From the NCBI GenBank assembly GCA_900110395.1, contig FODP01000014.1:62001-126000 (forward strand): a stretch of DNA of 64,000 bases, written 5' to 3'. The position numbers and the translations under genes were made by a program. This DNA is from Rhodospirillales bacterium URHD0017 (GTDB lineage: Bacteria > Pseudomonadota > Alphaproteobacteria > Reyranellales > Reyranellaceae). The notes under the pieces are model-generated. The model had not been told where the DNA came from and ran no database searches. It worked only from the letters and a program-made list of their open reading frames with translations. Below, piece by piece: positions 31,837-40,643 of the stretch (positions are counted from its first letter, which is position 1; each line of letters starts with the position of its first letter).

Positions 31837-31960
31837 CCTCCCATCGCCTTTAGCGATGGGGAGGTGACCCGAAGGGCCGGAGGGGTCATGGGCAACCGTA
31901 CTAATGCTCATGACCCCTCCGTCCGCTTCGCGGACACCTCCCCAGCTTCGCTGGGGAGGT
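31837..31960. repeat. Composite palindromic intergenic repeat
   Basis: Four successive inverted repeats: CCTCCCATCGC/GCGATGGGGAGG (31837-31864, one bulged G), GGAGGGGTCATG/CATGACCCCTCC (31879-31890, 31909-31920; perfect 12 bp), GTCCGC/GCGGAC (31921-31935) and ACCTCCCCAGC/GCTGGGGAGGT (31936-31946, 31950-31960; perfect 11 bp). The unit lies between a minus-strand ligase and a plus-strand P450. It looks like a REP-type mosaic element. Confidence 0.75.
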
Positions 31961-32004
31961 GGCTCGTTCGCGCCGCCAGGAGCTTCGTGCTAAGGAAATG
32001 ACCC

Positions 32005-33243
32005 ATGAACGACATGACCCCGCCCGTCGTGGACGGCGCGCCGCTCGAGTTCAATCCGCTCGACCCGGCCTTCATCGCCGACCCTTATCCGTTCTATCGC
32101 CGCCTGCGCGAGACGGCGCCGGTCTTCAAGACGCCGCAGGGCTTCTGGCTGATCACGCGCTACGACGACGTGGCTTTCGCCCTGCGCGACAAGCGCTTCG
32201 GCAAGGATTTCGTGGGCAACATGAAGCGCCGCTACGGCGCCGCCGACGGCATGAACGAGCCGGCCATCGCCAGCCTCGCGCGCACCATGCTGGTGCAGGA
32301 TCCACCCGACCACACGCGGCTGCGCGGTCTGGTGACCAAGGCCTTCACCGCCCGCCGCGTCGCCGACATGCGGCCGCGCATCAAGGCGATCGTCGACGAG
32401 CAGCTCGACCGCGTGGTTGCCAAGGGCGAGATGGACGTCATGCGCGATCTTGCCCATCGCCTGCCGGTGATCGTGATCTGCGACATGCTGGGCATTCCCG
32501 AGGACCACCGCGCGCCGTTCCTGGCCGGCAGCAACGTCAACGGCCGCATCCTCGAGCCGGTGCCGATGACCCGCGAGGAGATCGACCAAGCCAACCTCAA
32601 TACCCAGATGGCGGGCGTCTACTTCCGGCAGCTCTGCGACCTGCGCCGCCGCGAGCCGCGGGACGACCTCACCACCGAGCTGGTCCGCGCCGAGGAGGCG
32701 GGCGACAAGCTAACGGCCGAGGAGCTGGAGGCCAATATCGGCCTGCTGTTCGGCGCCGGCCACGAGACCACCACCAACCTGATCGGCAACGGCCTTCTGG
32801 CGCTGCATCGCCAGCCCGACCAGTGGGAGCGGCTGAAGGCCGACCCGTCGCTGATCCCGAACGCCATCGAGGAGCTGCTGCGTTACGATTCGTCAGTGCA
32901 GATAACCGCCCGCGTCACCAACACCGAGGTTGAGATCGGCGGCGTGACATTGGCCGAGCATGAAAGCATCGTCGCCCTGCTGGGCGCGGCCAATCGCGAT
33001 CCGGCGCAGTATCCCGATCCCGACCGGCTTGACGTCGGTCGCGAGCACATCAGGCCGATGTCGTTCGGCGGTGGTATCCACCATTGCCTGGGCGCCCAGC
33101 TTGCCCGCCTCGAGGCGGAGCTGGTGTTTGCCGCCTTGATCGAGCGCATGCCGAACCTCACCTTGCCGGAGAAGGATACGCCGGCCTGGCGGCGCAGTTT
33201 CACCCTGCGCGGGCTGAGACGGCTGCCGGCGGTGTGGCATTAG
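32005..33243 (+). CDS. Cytochrome P450 (bacterial class I)
   Basis: A 412-residue soluble P450 of the CYP1xx type. It carries the I-helix oxygen-activation motif LLFGAGHETTTNLIGNGLLA, ExxR in AIEELLRYDSSVQ and the haem-thiolate loop MSFGGGIHHCLGAQLARLEA with its Cys. It needs separate ferredoxin and reductase partners, none of which is adjacent. The N-terminal LDPAFIADPYPFYRRLRE is typical of this family. Substrate unknown. The next gene (PP2C) follows by 15 bp. Confidence 0.93.
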   Translation: MNDMTPPVVDGAPLEFNPLDPAFIADPYPFYRRLRETAPVFKTPQGFWLITRYDDVAFALRDKRFGKDFVGNMKRRYGAADGMNEPAIASLARTMLVQDPPDHTRLRGLVTKAFTARRVADMRPRIKAIVDEQLDRVVAKGEMDVMRDLAHRLPVIVICDMLGIPEDHRAPFLAGSNVNGRILEPVPMTREEIDQANLNTQMAGVYFRQLCDLRRREPRDDLTTELVRAEEAGDKLTAEELEANIGLLFGAGHETTTNLIGNGLLALHRQPDQWERLKADPSLIPNAIEELLRYDSSVQITARVTNTEVEIGGVTLAEHESIVALLGAANRDPAQYPDPDRLDVGREHIRPMSFGGGIHHCLGAQLARLEAELVFAALIERMPNLTLPEKDTPAWRRSFTLRGLRRLPAVWH

Positions 33244-33258
33244 AGGTTGGCATCGGAC

Positions 33259-33966
33259 ATGGCGGGACGATGGCGGGGTGAGGGCGGCCAGCATCAGGGC
33301 GCCCGGCCCTATCAGGAAGACAGTTGGGCGGTGCGCACGCTCGGTGACGGCTCGCTGCTGGCCGTGGTCGCCGACGGCATGGGCGGTCATGCCGGCGGCG
33401 CGATCGCCAGCAAGGTCGCGGTCGAGGCCTTCGTGCACGCGATCGAGCAGGGCGGCGGCCTGGCCGACGGGCTTGAGGAGGCCAATGCCGCGGTCGGGCG
33501 GACGGCCGACGGCAAATCCGAGCTTGCCGGCATGGGCGCCACTTTGGTGGCGGCCCAGGTGCGCGGCGACGAGGTGCGCTGGATCAGCGTCGGCGATTCG
33601 CCGTTCTTCCTGGTGTCGTCCGGCCTCATAGAGAGGCTGAATGCCGACCATTCGATGGCGCCGCAGATCGACGCCCTGGTGAAGCGCGGCGTGCTGACGG
33701 CGGACGAGGCCGAGCATCATCCCGGCCGCCATACGCTGCGCGAGGCCGTGATGGGCCAGCCGCTCAGCCTCATCGACAAGGGCAGCCGCAAGCTCGGCCC
33801 CGACGTCAAGCTGCTGCTGTGCAGCGACGGCGTGCAGTCGCTCAGCGAAGCGGAGATCGCGGCGAACGCCATCAAGCCGGTCGACGGCCTGGTCAAGGCC
33901 GTGCTGGCGACGGCCAAGGAGCATCAGGACAACATCACCGTGATCAAGTTGGAGCGTGCGCGATGA
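33259..33966 (+). CDS. PP2C-type Ser/Thr protein phosphatase
   Basis: A protein of about 235 residues of the metal-dependent PP2C family. It has RPYQEDSWAV (an R...D metal site), VVADGMGGHAGGAIASKVAV, VRWISVGDSPFFLVSSG and LLCSDGVQSLSEAEIAANAI, and ends EHQDNITVIKLE with the last metal Asp. ATG 33259 is chosen; a TTG at 33247 is possible. Its stop overlaps the asparaginase start (ATGA). Such phosphatases counteract Hanks-type kinases; two kinases of that family lie elsewhere in this window, but a direct link is only inferred. Confidence 0.88.
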   Translation: MAGRWRGEGGQHQGARPYQEDSWAVRTLGDGSLLAVVADGMGGHAGGAIASKVAVEAFVHAIEQGGGLADGLEEANAAVGRTADGKSELAGMGATLVAAQVRGDEVRWISVGDSPFFLVSSGLIERLNADHSMAPQIDALVKRGVLTADEAEHHPGRHTLREAVMGQPLSLIDKGSRKLGPDVKLLLCSDGVQSLSEAEIAANAIKPVDGLVKAVLATAKEHQDNITVIKLERAR

Positions 33967-34961
33967 GCAAGCCGGTCGTCATCGAGGTCACGCGCGGTCC
34001 GGTGGTCGAGAGCCGGCACGAAGGCATCGCCGCGATCGTCCGGCCTGACGGCGCGGTGGTGGCGTCGTGGGGCGACATCGACTCTCTCATCCTGCCGCGC
34101 TCGGCCAACAAGCCGATCCAGGCCATGGCGTTCGTCGAAAGCGGCGCCGTGGAGCGCTTCGGCCTCGGCAACGAGCACATTGCGCTGGCCTGCGCCTCGC
34201 ACAGCGGCGAGAAGCGGCATGTCGAGACGGTGCAGGCGTGGCTCGCCAAGGTCGGCCTGAGCGAGGCCGACCTCGAATGCGGCACCCATGCGCCGCGACT
34301 GCAAGGCACCATCGAGGAGCTGGCGCGCGCGGGCAGGATGCCGACGCCGGCGTTCAACAATTGCTCGGGCAAGCACTCGGGCTTTCTCACCACGGCGGTG
34401 CAGTACGGCGAGCCGACCAAGGACTACATCAAGTACAATCACCCGGTGCAGCGCCGGTTGCGCGAGGTCATGACCGATCTCTGCGGCACCGATGCCAATG
34501 CTTTTCCCTACGGCACCGACGGCTGCGGGATCCCGACGCTCGCCACGCCGCTGAAAAGCCTGGCGCGGGCGATGGCCGGCATGGCCGATCCGTCGCGGCT
34601 GTCGAACAAGCACGCCGAGGCGGCCGGGCGCATTCGCGCCGCCATCAGCGCCGAGCCTTTCATGATGGCGGGCACCGGCCGCTTCTGCACGCGCATCAAT
34701 TCGGCGCTGCCCGGCGTCGCCCAGATCAAGACCGGCGCCGAGGGCGTGTTCTGCGGCATGCTGCCGACGCTTGGCCTCGGTGTGGCGGTCAAGATGTGGG
34801 ATGGCGCCGCGCGCGCCGCCGAGGTCGCGATGGCGACCCTGCTTGGTCATCTTGGCGTGCTGCCCGCCGGCCATCGCGAGGAGATCATGCAGCCGCCAGT
34901 GAAGAACGTGGTCGGCCTGCTGGTCGGCGAGATGCGGCCGGCCAAGAGCTGGCTGGGGTGA
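33963..34961 (+). CDS. Rhizobium etli-type L-asparaginase
   Basis: A 332-residue protein of the R. etli type (class 3) asparaginase family, which hydrolyses asparagine to aspartate and ammonia and is unrelated to the E. coli AnsA/AnsB fold. Matches seen are SANKPIQAMAF (the Ser-X-X-Lys-like site), CASHSGEKRH, NNCSGKHSGFL and the cysteine in TDGCGIPTLATPL that together form the family's zinc site and active-site serines. ATG 33963 overlaps the PP2C stop (ATGA), and its own stop overlaps the next start (GTGA), making a tight three-gene operon. Confidence 0.87.
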   Translation: MSKPVVIEVTRGPVVESRHEGIAAIVRPDGAVVASWGDIDSLILPRSANKPIQAMAFVESGAVERFGLGNEHIALACASHSGEKRHVETVQAWLAKVGLSEADLECGTHAPRLQGTIEELARAGRMPTPAFNNCSGKHSGFLTTAVQYGEPTKDYIKYNHPVQRRLREVMTDLCGTDANAFPYGTDGCGIPTLATPLKSLARAMAGMADPSRLSNKHAEAAGRIRAAISAEPFMMAGTGRFCTRINSALPGVAQIKTGAEGVFCGMLPTLGLGVAVKMWDGAARAAEVAMATLLGHLGVLPAGHREEIMQPPVKNVVGLLVGEMRPAKSWLG

Positions 34962-36226
34962 GACTCGACATCCTGGAGATCGGCGCCCGCGGCGACGGCA
35001 TCGCCGAAGATGAGGGGCGGCGCTATTTCGTAGCCTACACGTTGCCGGGCGAGACGGTCGAGGCGACGCCGCGCGACAAGCGCGGCGAGGGCATTGCTGC
35101 CGATCTGGTGGAGGTGCTGGCGCCGTCACGCCATCGCGAGATGCCGCCTTGTGCGCATTTCAAGGTGTGCGGCGGCTGCGCCTTGCAGCATTGGCGGCGG
35201 GACGCCTATACCGCCTGGAAGGTCGATCTGATCGCCCGCGCGCTACAGCAACGCGGCGTCGATGCGCCGCGCTTCGAGCCGCCTCTGGTCGGGGCGCCTG
35301 GCGAGCGGCGTCGTGCCGATTTCGTGCTGCGTCGGCAGGGCAGGCGCGTGCTCGCCGGTTTCCATGAGCGCACGAGCCCGCGCGTCGTCGATGTCGGCGT
35401 TTGCGTCGTTGCCCGGCCGACCCTTGGTGCACTTCTGGAGCCGTTGCGGATGGCTCTGGCGTCGATCCTGCCGGATGGTACGGCGGCCGATGCCGTGGCC
35501 AACGAGACCGATAGCGGCATCGACCTGCTGCTACGGCCGCACAAGCGCCTCGACCTGTCGCTGGAACGGCGCGAGGCGCTGGTGGCGCTGGCCGAGCGCG
35601 CCGACCTGGCCCGGCTGAGCTGGGGCGATCGGGCATCGGCCGAGCCCGTCGTCGTGCGTCGTGCACCGCTGCTTCTGTTTGGCGAGGCGCGTGTCGAGCC
35701 GCCGCCCGGTGCCTTCCTGCAGGCCACCAAGCGCGCCGAGCAGGCGATGCGGGCTGTCATCGCCGCATGGGTCGGCGATGCGCCGCGACTTGCCGATCTG
35801 TTTGCCGGCGTGGGTTCGTTGTCGCTTGGCCGGCCCGGCAAGGTCGCGTTGTTCGAGAGCGACAAGCCCGCCGTTGCGGCGGCTGATGCGGCGGCGCGCC
35901 GGCTCGGTGGGCGGGTGACGGCGGCGCGCCGCGATCTTTTTCGCAATCCGCTGCCAGCTACGGAGCTCGATGGCTTCGATGCGGTGCTGCTCGATCCGCC
36001 GCGTACCGGCGCCGCTACCCAGTCGGGAGAGCTGGCGCATTCCAAGGTGACGCGCGTGGTCTACGCTTCGTGCGATCCCGGCAGCTTCGCGCGCGACGCC
36101 CGCACCTTGCAGGATGGCGGATACCGGTTGGAGAAACTGCTGCCGATCGACCAGTTCCTGTGGTCCGCGCATGTCGAGCTGATTGCGCTGTTTGTCCGAG
36201 CAACGCTAAGGTCGAGCAAGAGCTGA
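34958..36226 (+). CDS. TrmA/RlmD-family RNA (uracil-5-)-methyltransferase
   Basis: A 422-residue SAM-dependent RNA m5U methyltransferase. GTG 34958 overlaps the asparaginase stop, giving VRLDILEIGARGDGIAE with a short TRAM-like start. An iron-sulfur Cys cluster is visible in CAHFKVCGGCALQH. The catalytic part has DLFAGVGSLSL (SAM loop), LLDPPRTGA and the nucleophile region VVYASCDPGSFARDARTL. This fits the family of RlmC/RlmD/TrmA, of which the exact RNA target is not determinable here. It is the last gene of the phosphatase-asparaginase operon. Confidence 0.87.
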   Translation: MRLDILEIGARGDGIAEDEGRRYFVAYTLPGETVEATPRDKRGEGIAADLVEVLAPSRHREMPPCAHFKVCGGCALQHWRRDAYTAWKVDLIARALQQRGVDAPRFEPPLVGAPGERRRADFVLRRQGRRVLAGFHERTSPRVVDVGVCVVARPTLGALLEPLRMALASILPDGTAADAVANETDSGIDLLLRPHKRLDLSLERREALVALAERADLARLSWGDRASAEPVVVRRAPLLLFGEARVEPPPGAFLQATKRAEQAMRAVIAAWVGDAPRLADLFAGVGSLSLGRPGKVALFESDKPAVAAADAAARRLGGRVTAARRDLFRNPLPATELDGFDAVLLDPPRTGAATQSGELAHSKVTRVVYASCDPGSFARDARTLQDGGYRLEKLLPIDQFLWSAHVELIALFVRATLRSSKS

Positions 36227-36244
36227 AGGCGAGGAGACAACGAG

Positions 36245-37012
36245 ATGATGTTCGATCTGACCGGCAAGGTGGCGGTGGTGACCGGCGGCAGCCGCGGCAT
36301 CGGCCGTTCGATCTGCGAGCAGATGGCGGCGCACGGCGCCAAGGTCGTCGTCTCCAGCCGCAAGCTGCCGGCCTGCGAGGAGGTCGTGAAGGGCATCAAG
36401 GCCAGGGGTGGCGAGGCGACCGCTGTCGCCGCCAGCATCTCCGAAAAGGCGCAGCTCGAGAACCTGATCGCCGTCGCGCGGAAGACCTACGGCAGGATCG
36501 ACATCATGGTCTGCAATGCCGCGAGCAATCCCTACTTCGGCCCGTTGACGGGTCTGAAGGAGGAGGTGTTCGCCAAGATCATGCAGAACAACGTCATGTC
36601 CAATCTGTGGCTGATGAACATGGTTGGCCCGGAGATGGCCGAGCGGAAGGACGGCGTGTTCATCGTCGTGTCGTCGATCGGCGCGCTGATCGGCTCGGCG
36701 CACATCGCCGCCTACAACATGAGCAAGGCGGCCGACCTTTCCCTGGTGAAGTCGCTCGCCATGGAATGGGGCAAGCACAACATCCGTGTGAACGCCATCG
36801 CGCCCGGCCTGATCCAGACCGACTTCGCCAAGGCCTTGTGGGACAATCCCGACATCCGCCGCGCCAACGAGAGCAAGGCGGCGCTGAAACGCATCGGCCA
36901 GCCCGACGACATCGGCGGCGTCGCCGTGTTCCTCGCCTCGAAAGCCGGCAACTTCGTCTGCGGCCAGTGTATCATCGCCGACGGTGGCGTGATCGGGTCG
37001 GGGGCGGAATGA
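36245..37012 (+). CDS. Short-chain dehydrogenase/reductase (first SDR)
   Basis: A 255-residue classical SDR. The NAD(P)-binding glycine motif is VVTGGSRGIGRS, the active-site Ser is in VVSSIGALIG, and Tyr-X-X-X-Lys is YNMSKAADLS. The C-terminal GVAVFLASKAGNFVCGQCII with DGG matches FabG-like oxidoreductases. It follows the RNA methyltransferase by 18 bp on the same strand. Substrate unknown; beta-oxidation or secondary-alcohol oxidation is possible given the many CoA enzymes nearby. Confidence 0.9.
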   Translation: MMFDLTGKVAVVTGGSRGIGRSICEQMAAHGAKVVVSSRKLPACEEVVKGIKARGGEATAVAASISEKAQLENLIAVARKTYGRIDIMVCNAASNPYFGPLTGLKEEVFAKIMQNNVMSNLWLMNMVGPEMAERKDGVFIVVSSIGALIGSAHIAAYNMSKAADLSLVKSLAMEWGKHNIRVNAIAPGLIQTDFAKALWDNPDIRRANESKAALKRIGQPDDIGGVAVFLASKAGNFVCGQCIIADGGVIGSGAE

Positions 37013-37024
37013 CGGCCCGTGGCC

Positions 37025-37115
37025 GTCATCCCGAGCACTTGCGAGGGATCTGATACGCGAAGAAGCACCGCTCGTTGGAGGCGGCGATGAGATCCTTCGC
37101 TTCCCTCAGGATGAC
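37025..37115. repeat. Palindromic intergenic repeat (REP-like), copy 1
   Basis: The sequence GTCATCCCGAG (37025-37035), then GAGGGATCT (near 37043), faces AGATCC...CCTCAGGATGAC (37090-37115): imperfect inverted halves of the same motif found at 48612-48684 and 51226-51346. The right half runs into the 3' end of the exonuclease gene. Confidence 0.6.
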
Positions 37116-37897
37116 TGAAGATCCAGCTCGCACCACACCGGCACGTGGTCGGACGGGTCGGGCAGGCCGCGCACGGGTTTGTCGATGCCCGCTGCGGCGA
37201 GCCGGTCGGCGGCCTGCGGCGAGAGCAGGAGGTGGTCGATGCGCAGGCCCCAGTTCTTCGCCCAGGCGCCGGCCTGGTAATCCCAGAAGGTGTAGACGGG
37301 CGTGTCGGGCTCGAAGGTGCGCACCGCGTCGGTCAGGCCGAGGTTGAGCAGGCCACGCAGCGCGGCGCGTGACTGCGGCTGGCAGAGCGCGTCGTTGGCA
37401 AAGGCCTTCGGATCGTAAACGTCCATCTCGGTGGGACAGACATTGTAGTCGCCGCCCAGAACGAACATCTCCTCTTTGGCCAACAGCTCGCGGGCACGCT
37501 GGCTGAGGCGGTCCATCCAGGCGATCTTGTAGGCGAACTTCTCGGTGCCGATGGGATTGCCGTTGGGCAGGTAGAGGCCACCCACCGTCAGCGGTCCCTT
37601 GGGCGTCGTGATGCGCCCCTCGATGTAGCGGGCGGGCTCGTCGGCCACGGCGTCGGGCAGGGCCCGGGCGGTGATTTCCACCGGATGCTGCGAGAGCATG
37701 GCCACGCCGTTGAAGCCCTTCTGGCCAACGATCTCGACCTTGTACCCGGCGGCCTCGATCTCCAGCCGCGGGAACTGCGCCTCCTGTGCCTTGATCTCCT
37801 GCAGCACGACGACGTCGGGCTTAGCTTGCTCCAGCCACGCTAAAAGATTTCCAGTCCGCTTGCGGACGGAATTGACGTTCCAGGTCGCGATCTTCAT
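37106..37897 (-). CDS. xthA: Exodeoxyribonuclease III (AP endonuclease)
   Basis: A 263-residue ExoIII, the base-excision-repair apurinic/apyrimidinic endonuclease that also removes 3'-blocked ends. It opens MKIATWNVNSVRKRTGNLLA, has the metal-ligand Glu in VVVLQEIKAQEAQFP, GLYLPNGNP, VLGGDYNVCPTEMDVYDP, and the closing RIDHLLLSPQ with PSDHVPV. These are the signature blocks of the family, and the length is normal. It is transcribed convergently to the SDR. Confidence 0.94.
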   Translation of the reverse strand: MKIATWNVNSVRKRTGNLLAWLEQAKPDVVVLQEIKAQEAQFPRLEIEAAGYKVEIVGQKGFNGVAMLSQHPVEITARALPDAVADEPARYIEGRITTPKGPLTVGGLYLPNGNPIGTEKFAYKIAWMDRLSQRARELLAKEEMFVLGGDYNVCPTEMDVYDPKAFANDALCQPQSRAALRGLLNLGLTDAVRTFEPDTPVYTFWDYQAGAWAKNWGLRIDHLLLSPQAADRLAAAGIDKPVRGLPDPSDHVPVWCELDLQSS

Positions 37898-37949
37898 GCG
37901 TGGGAAACTACATCAAACGGCCGGTGCACAGGCAATAAAGTCGATCCCC

Positions 37950-40057
37950 TCAGCCGCCGCGGCGGATCAACTCGACCTCGTAGGGATTCGTCCAGTTCTC
38001 GCTCCTCAGCTTGACCCGGCCGTTCTCAAGGCGGCCAAGGAGGTGAGTAGAGGTCTTCGAACAGAAGGCACCGACATCGTCCACGTGCATTTCGACATAG
38101 CCGTTCGACGCGACCGTCATCGTGAACGTGACCGTGCCGCACACGGGGACCTGCCACGAACCCGCGCCGCGACCGTTGGCCACGTGGGCAAAGATCGACT
38201 GGGCCCGGCCGAAGAGCGAGATCTGTGTGAACGTGCCGACATAGTCCCCGTCATATGGATTAGCTGCCGGCCCGCCCGCCGGTGGCGGGCCCGTTGCCGG
38301 CGCGGCCGCGACAGGGCGTGTCTTGGCCACTTCCTCGGTCTTGCGCTTGGCCTCCTTGGCCTTCTCCTCTTCGAGCTTCTTCTGTTCCTCGTTGAACTTG
38401 GCGATGGCGGGCGCTGCCTCCTTAAGCAGGGCCTGGTACTGAGCGCCCGTGAAGAAGCCCGTCGGCGGCTGGTTGCGGGCCTTCTGCCAGCCCGCAATCA
38501 TGCTGCGCGTACGCGGACCGAACACGCCATCGGCACCGTTCGTGCTGAAGCCCATGGCAGTGAGCGCGACCTGGGCCTGTTGGCGGTCGATGGTGGCGAG
38601 ACGCAGACCGTTCTCGCCTGCCTCGGCGGAATTCTTGTCGTCCTCCTGGGCCTTGCGGCGGGCGGTCGCTTCGGCTGCGTCCGCCTCGTCGGCCTTGCGC
38701 TGGGCTTCCGCTGCAGCCTCCGCTTTCTCGCGCGCCGCGGCCTGTTCGGCTTCGATCTTTCGCCGTACCTCTTCTTCGATTTGTCGGCGTTGCTCATCGG
38801 CCTGCCGGCGCTGGGCAGCCTCGGCGTCCATCTTTTGGCGGGCTTCCGCCTCGGCCCGCAACCTCGCCGCATCTTGCTCGGAAGCCTGCCGGGCGACTTC
38901 GGCGGCGCGATGGGCCGCCTCGGCAGCGGCGACATCCTCGCGCGCCTTCTGCGCCTGCGCCACGGCAACGGGATCGACGGCCGCCGGCCTGGTCGCGAGG
39001 TAGTAGCCGCCACCCGCCAGCACCAGCACCAGCACCGTCGCCGCGAGGCCGAGCCACTTCGCCCCGCTGTGCGGGGCTAACGGCGCCGGAGGAGACGTTG
39101 CAGTCGCCGCGTTCGCGCTGCCCGGTCGCGCCATGGCCCATGTCGCCGCGGCTGCAGGGAAAGAGGACTGCTCAATGATCAGCCGCCAGCCGGCGATCGT
39201 CTGCGGCCGATCGGAGGCTTTGACGGCCAGGCCGCTGTCGATGCCGACCAGCACGCCCGGCGGATAACCGGCAGGTGCCAAAGTGGTCAACGGCTCATAG
39301 TGGTCCTCGAGCATGCGATCGAAGGCGCTCGGCGGCGGGCGACCTGTGATGGCGTGATAGAGGGTGGCCGAGAGGCCGTAGATGTCGGTCCAGGGTCCTT
39401 GCTTGGCCGAGGTGAACTGCTCGCCTGCAGCGTATCCCGGCGTGAAGATCGTGGTCATCGCCGTGGTGCGGCCGGCCAATGCGGCACGGGCCGCACCGAA
39501 GTCGATCAGCGTCGGGTTGCCCGATACGTCGAGAATGATGTTGGCCGGCTTGATGTCGCGATGGAGGAAGCCCACGTCATGAACCTGCTGCAGTCCGTCG
39601 AGCAACGGGCCGAGGATGCGCTCGGTGGCGGGCGGCGCCAGAGGGCCATCCTGGGCGATGCGGCGCTCGAGCGTGTCGCCCACCGCAAGTTCCATCACGA
39701 TGTAGGCGGTGCCGTTGGCTTCGAGGAAGTCGTAGATGCGAGCCACTGCCGGCGCGCGACCGAGCGTCGCCAGCGTGCGGGCCTCTTCGAGAAACCGGTC
39801 ACGACCCCAGACGAATTCCTCGGCAAGTGCAGTGGACAGCGGCATGACCATCGTGTCGCTTCGCGAAGCGCCAGCGATGTCGGCAGGTATTCCTTGATCG
39901 CGACGTCCCGCCCGAGCGTGGTGTCGCGGGCCCGGTAGGTGATGCCGAAAGCCCCTCGGCCGAGGATGGAGACGAGTTCGTAGCTGCGCAGCCGGGATCC
40001 GGCCGCCAGGACGCCACGCATGTCTCTTTGCTTTGTATCTGGATCGGCTTCCGACAC
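37950..40057 (-). pseudogene. Ser/Thr kinase with coiled coil and PG-binding domain, single-base frameshift
   Basis: Read on the minus strand, the N-terminal part lies in one frame: GSRLRSYELVSILGRGAFGI, VAIKEYLPTSLALREATR. The rest lies in another: DTMVMPLSTALAEEFVWGRD onward to 37950. Restoring one G where the sequence reads GAAGCGAC near 39862 (expected GAAGGCGAC) joins them as REGDTMVM, and gives about 702 residues. The kinase has HRDIKPANIILD and IDFGAARA, then a transmembrane helix (LGLAATVLVLVLAGGGYYLA), a Lys/Glu/Ala coiled coil, a peptidoglycan-binding-1-like domain (QQAQVALTAMGFSTNGADGV, FGPRTRSMIAGWQKA) and a C-terminal unknown domain. GTG 40057 is taken as start. Its kinase half is a paralogue of that at 7216. 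If the break is real the kinase is dead; a consensus error is likelier. Confidence 0.75.
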
Positions 40058-40204
40058 TGGCCCCCCAAAAGCCAAGTGCCATTCGCTGGCATCAAACGCG
40101 TTGGTAAGACTAAGCCACTACGCGACGAGTGATCGACCGTAGCCCGCGACCGGCCCGTTGCCTAGCCGCCCGGACGCTCAGCCGGGAGAGGGGTGGGAAG
40201 AAGA

Positions 40205-40537
40205 TCAGACGCTGAAGGAGTTGCCGCAGCCGCAGGACGAGGTGGCGTTGGGGTTCTTTACCTGGAAGGACGAACCGACCATTTCCTCTACATAGTCGAG
40301 CTCGCTGCCCTTGAGCAGCTCGAGCGACGTCGAATCGACCAGGACCGCGGCGCCACTGCGCTCGATCACCAGATCGTCGTCGTTGCGCTGGTCCTCGAAC
40401 GAGAAGTTGTACTGGAAGCCCGAGCAGCCGCCGCCCAGCACCGCCACCCGCATCATGACGGGCTTGGCCTCCCTGGAGGCCAGGAAGGCGATCCGCTTGG
40501 CCGCGCTCTCGCTCACGGAAAAGGTGGTGTCGGTCAT
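40205..40537 (-). CDS. erpA: A-type iron-sulfur carrier (ErpA/IscA-like)
   Basis: A 110-residue Fe-S cluster carrier that inserts clusters into apoproteins. The three conserved cysteines are in AVLGGGCSGFQYNFSFED and SSCGCGNSF. ATG 40537 gives the N-terminus MTDTTFSVSESAAKRIAFLA, the normal family start; the frame is open upstream but unrelated. Which subfamily (ErpA or IscA/SufA) is uncertain, and ErpA is the likelier in an alphaproteobacterium. It stands alone after a short gap from the kinase gene. Confidence 0.88.
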   Translation of the reverse strand: MTDTTFSVSESAAKRIAFLASREAKPVMMRVAVLGGGCSGFQYNFSFEDQRNDDDLVIERSGAAVLVDSTSLELLKGSELDYVEEMVGSSFQVKNPNATSSCGCGNSFSV

Positions 40538-40643
40538 GCCTACAAGATGTGGTTGGAGAGGCTGTTCGTCAATGCTCCAGCCGGGAAATGCCCACAAAGC
40601 ACCTGCGGACAATAATCCCCGGCCGACAAGGGCTTAGCCCCCG

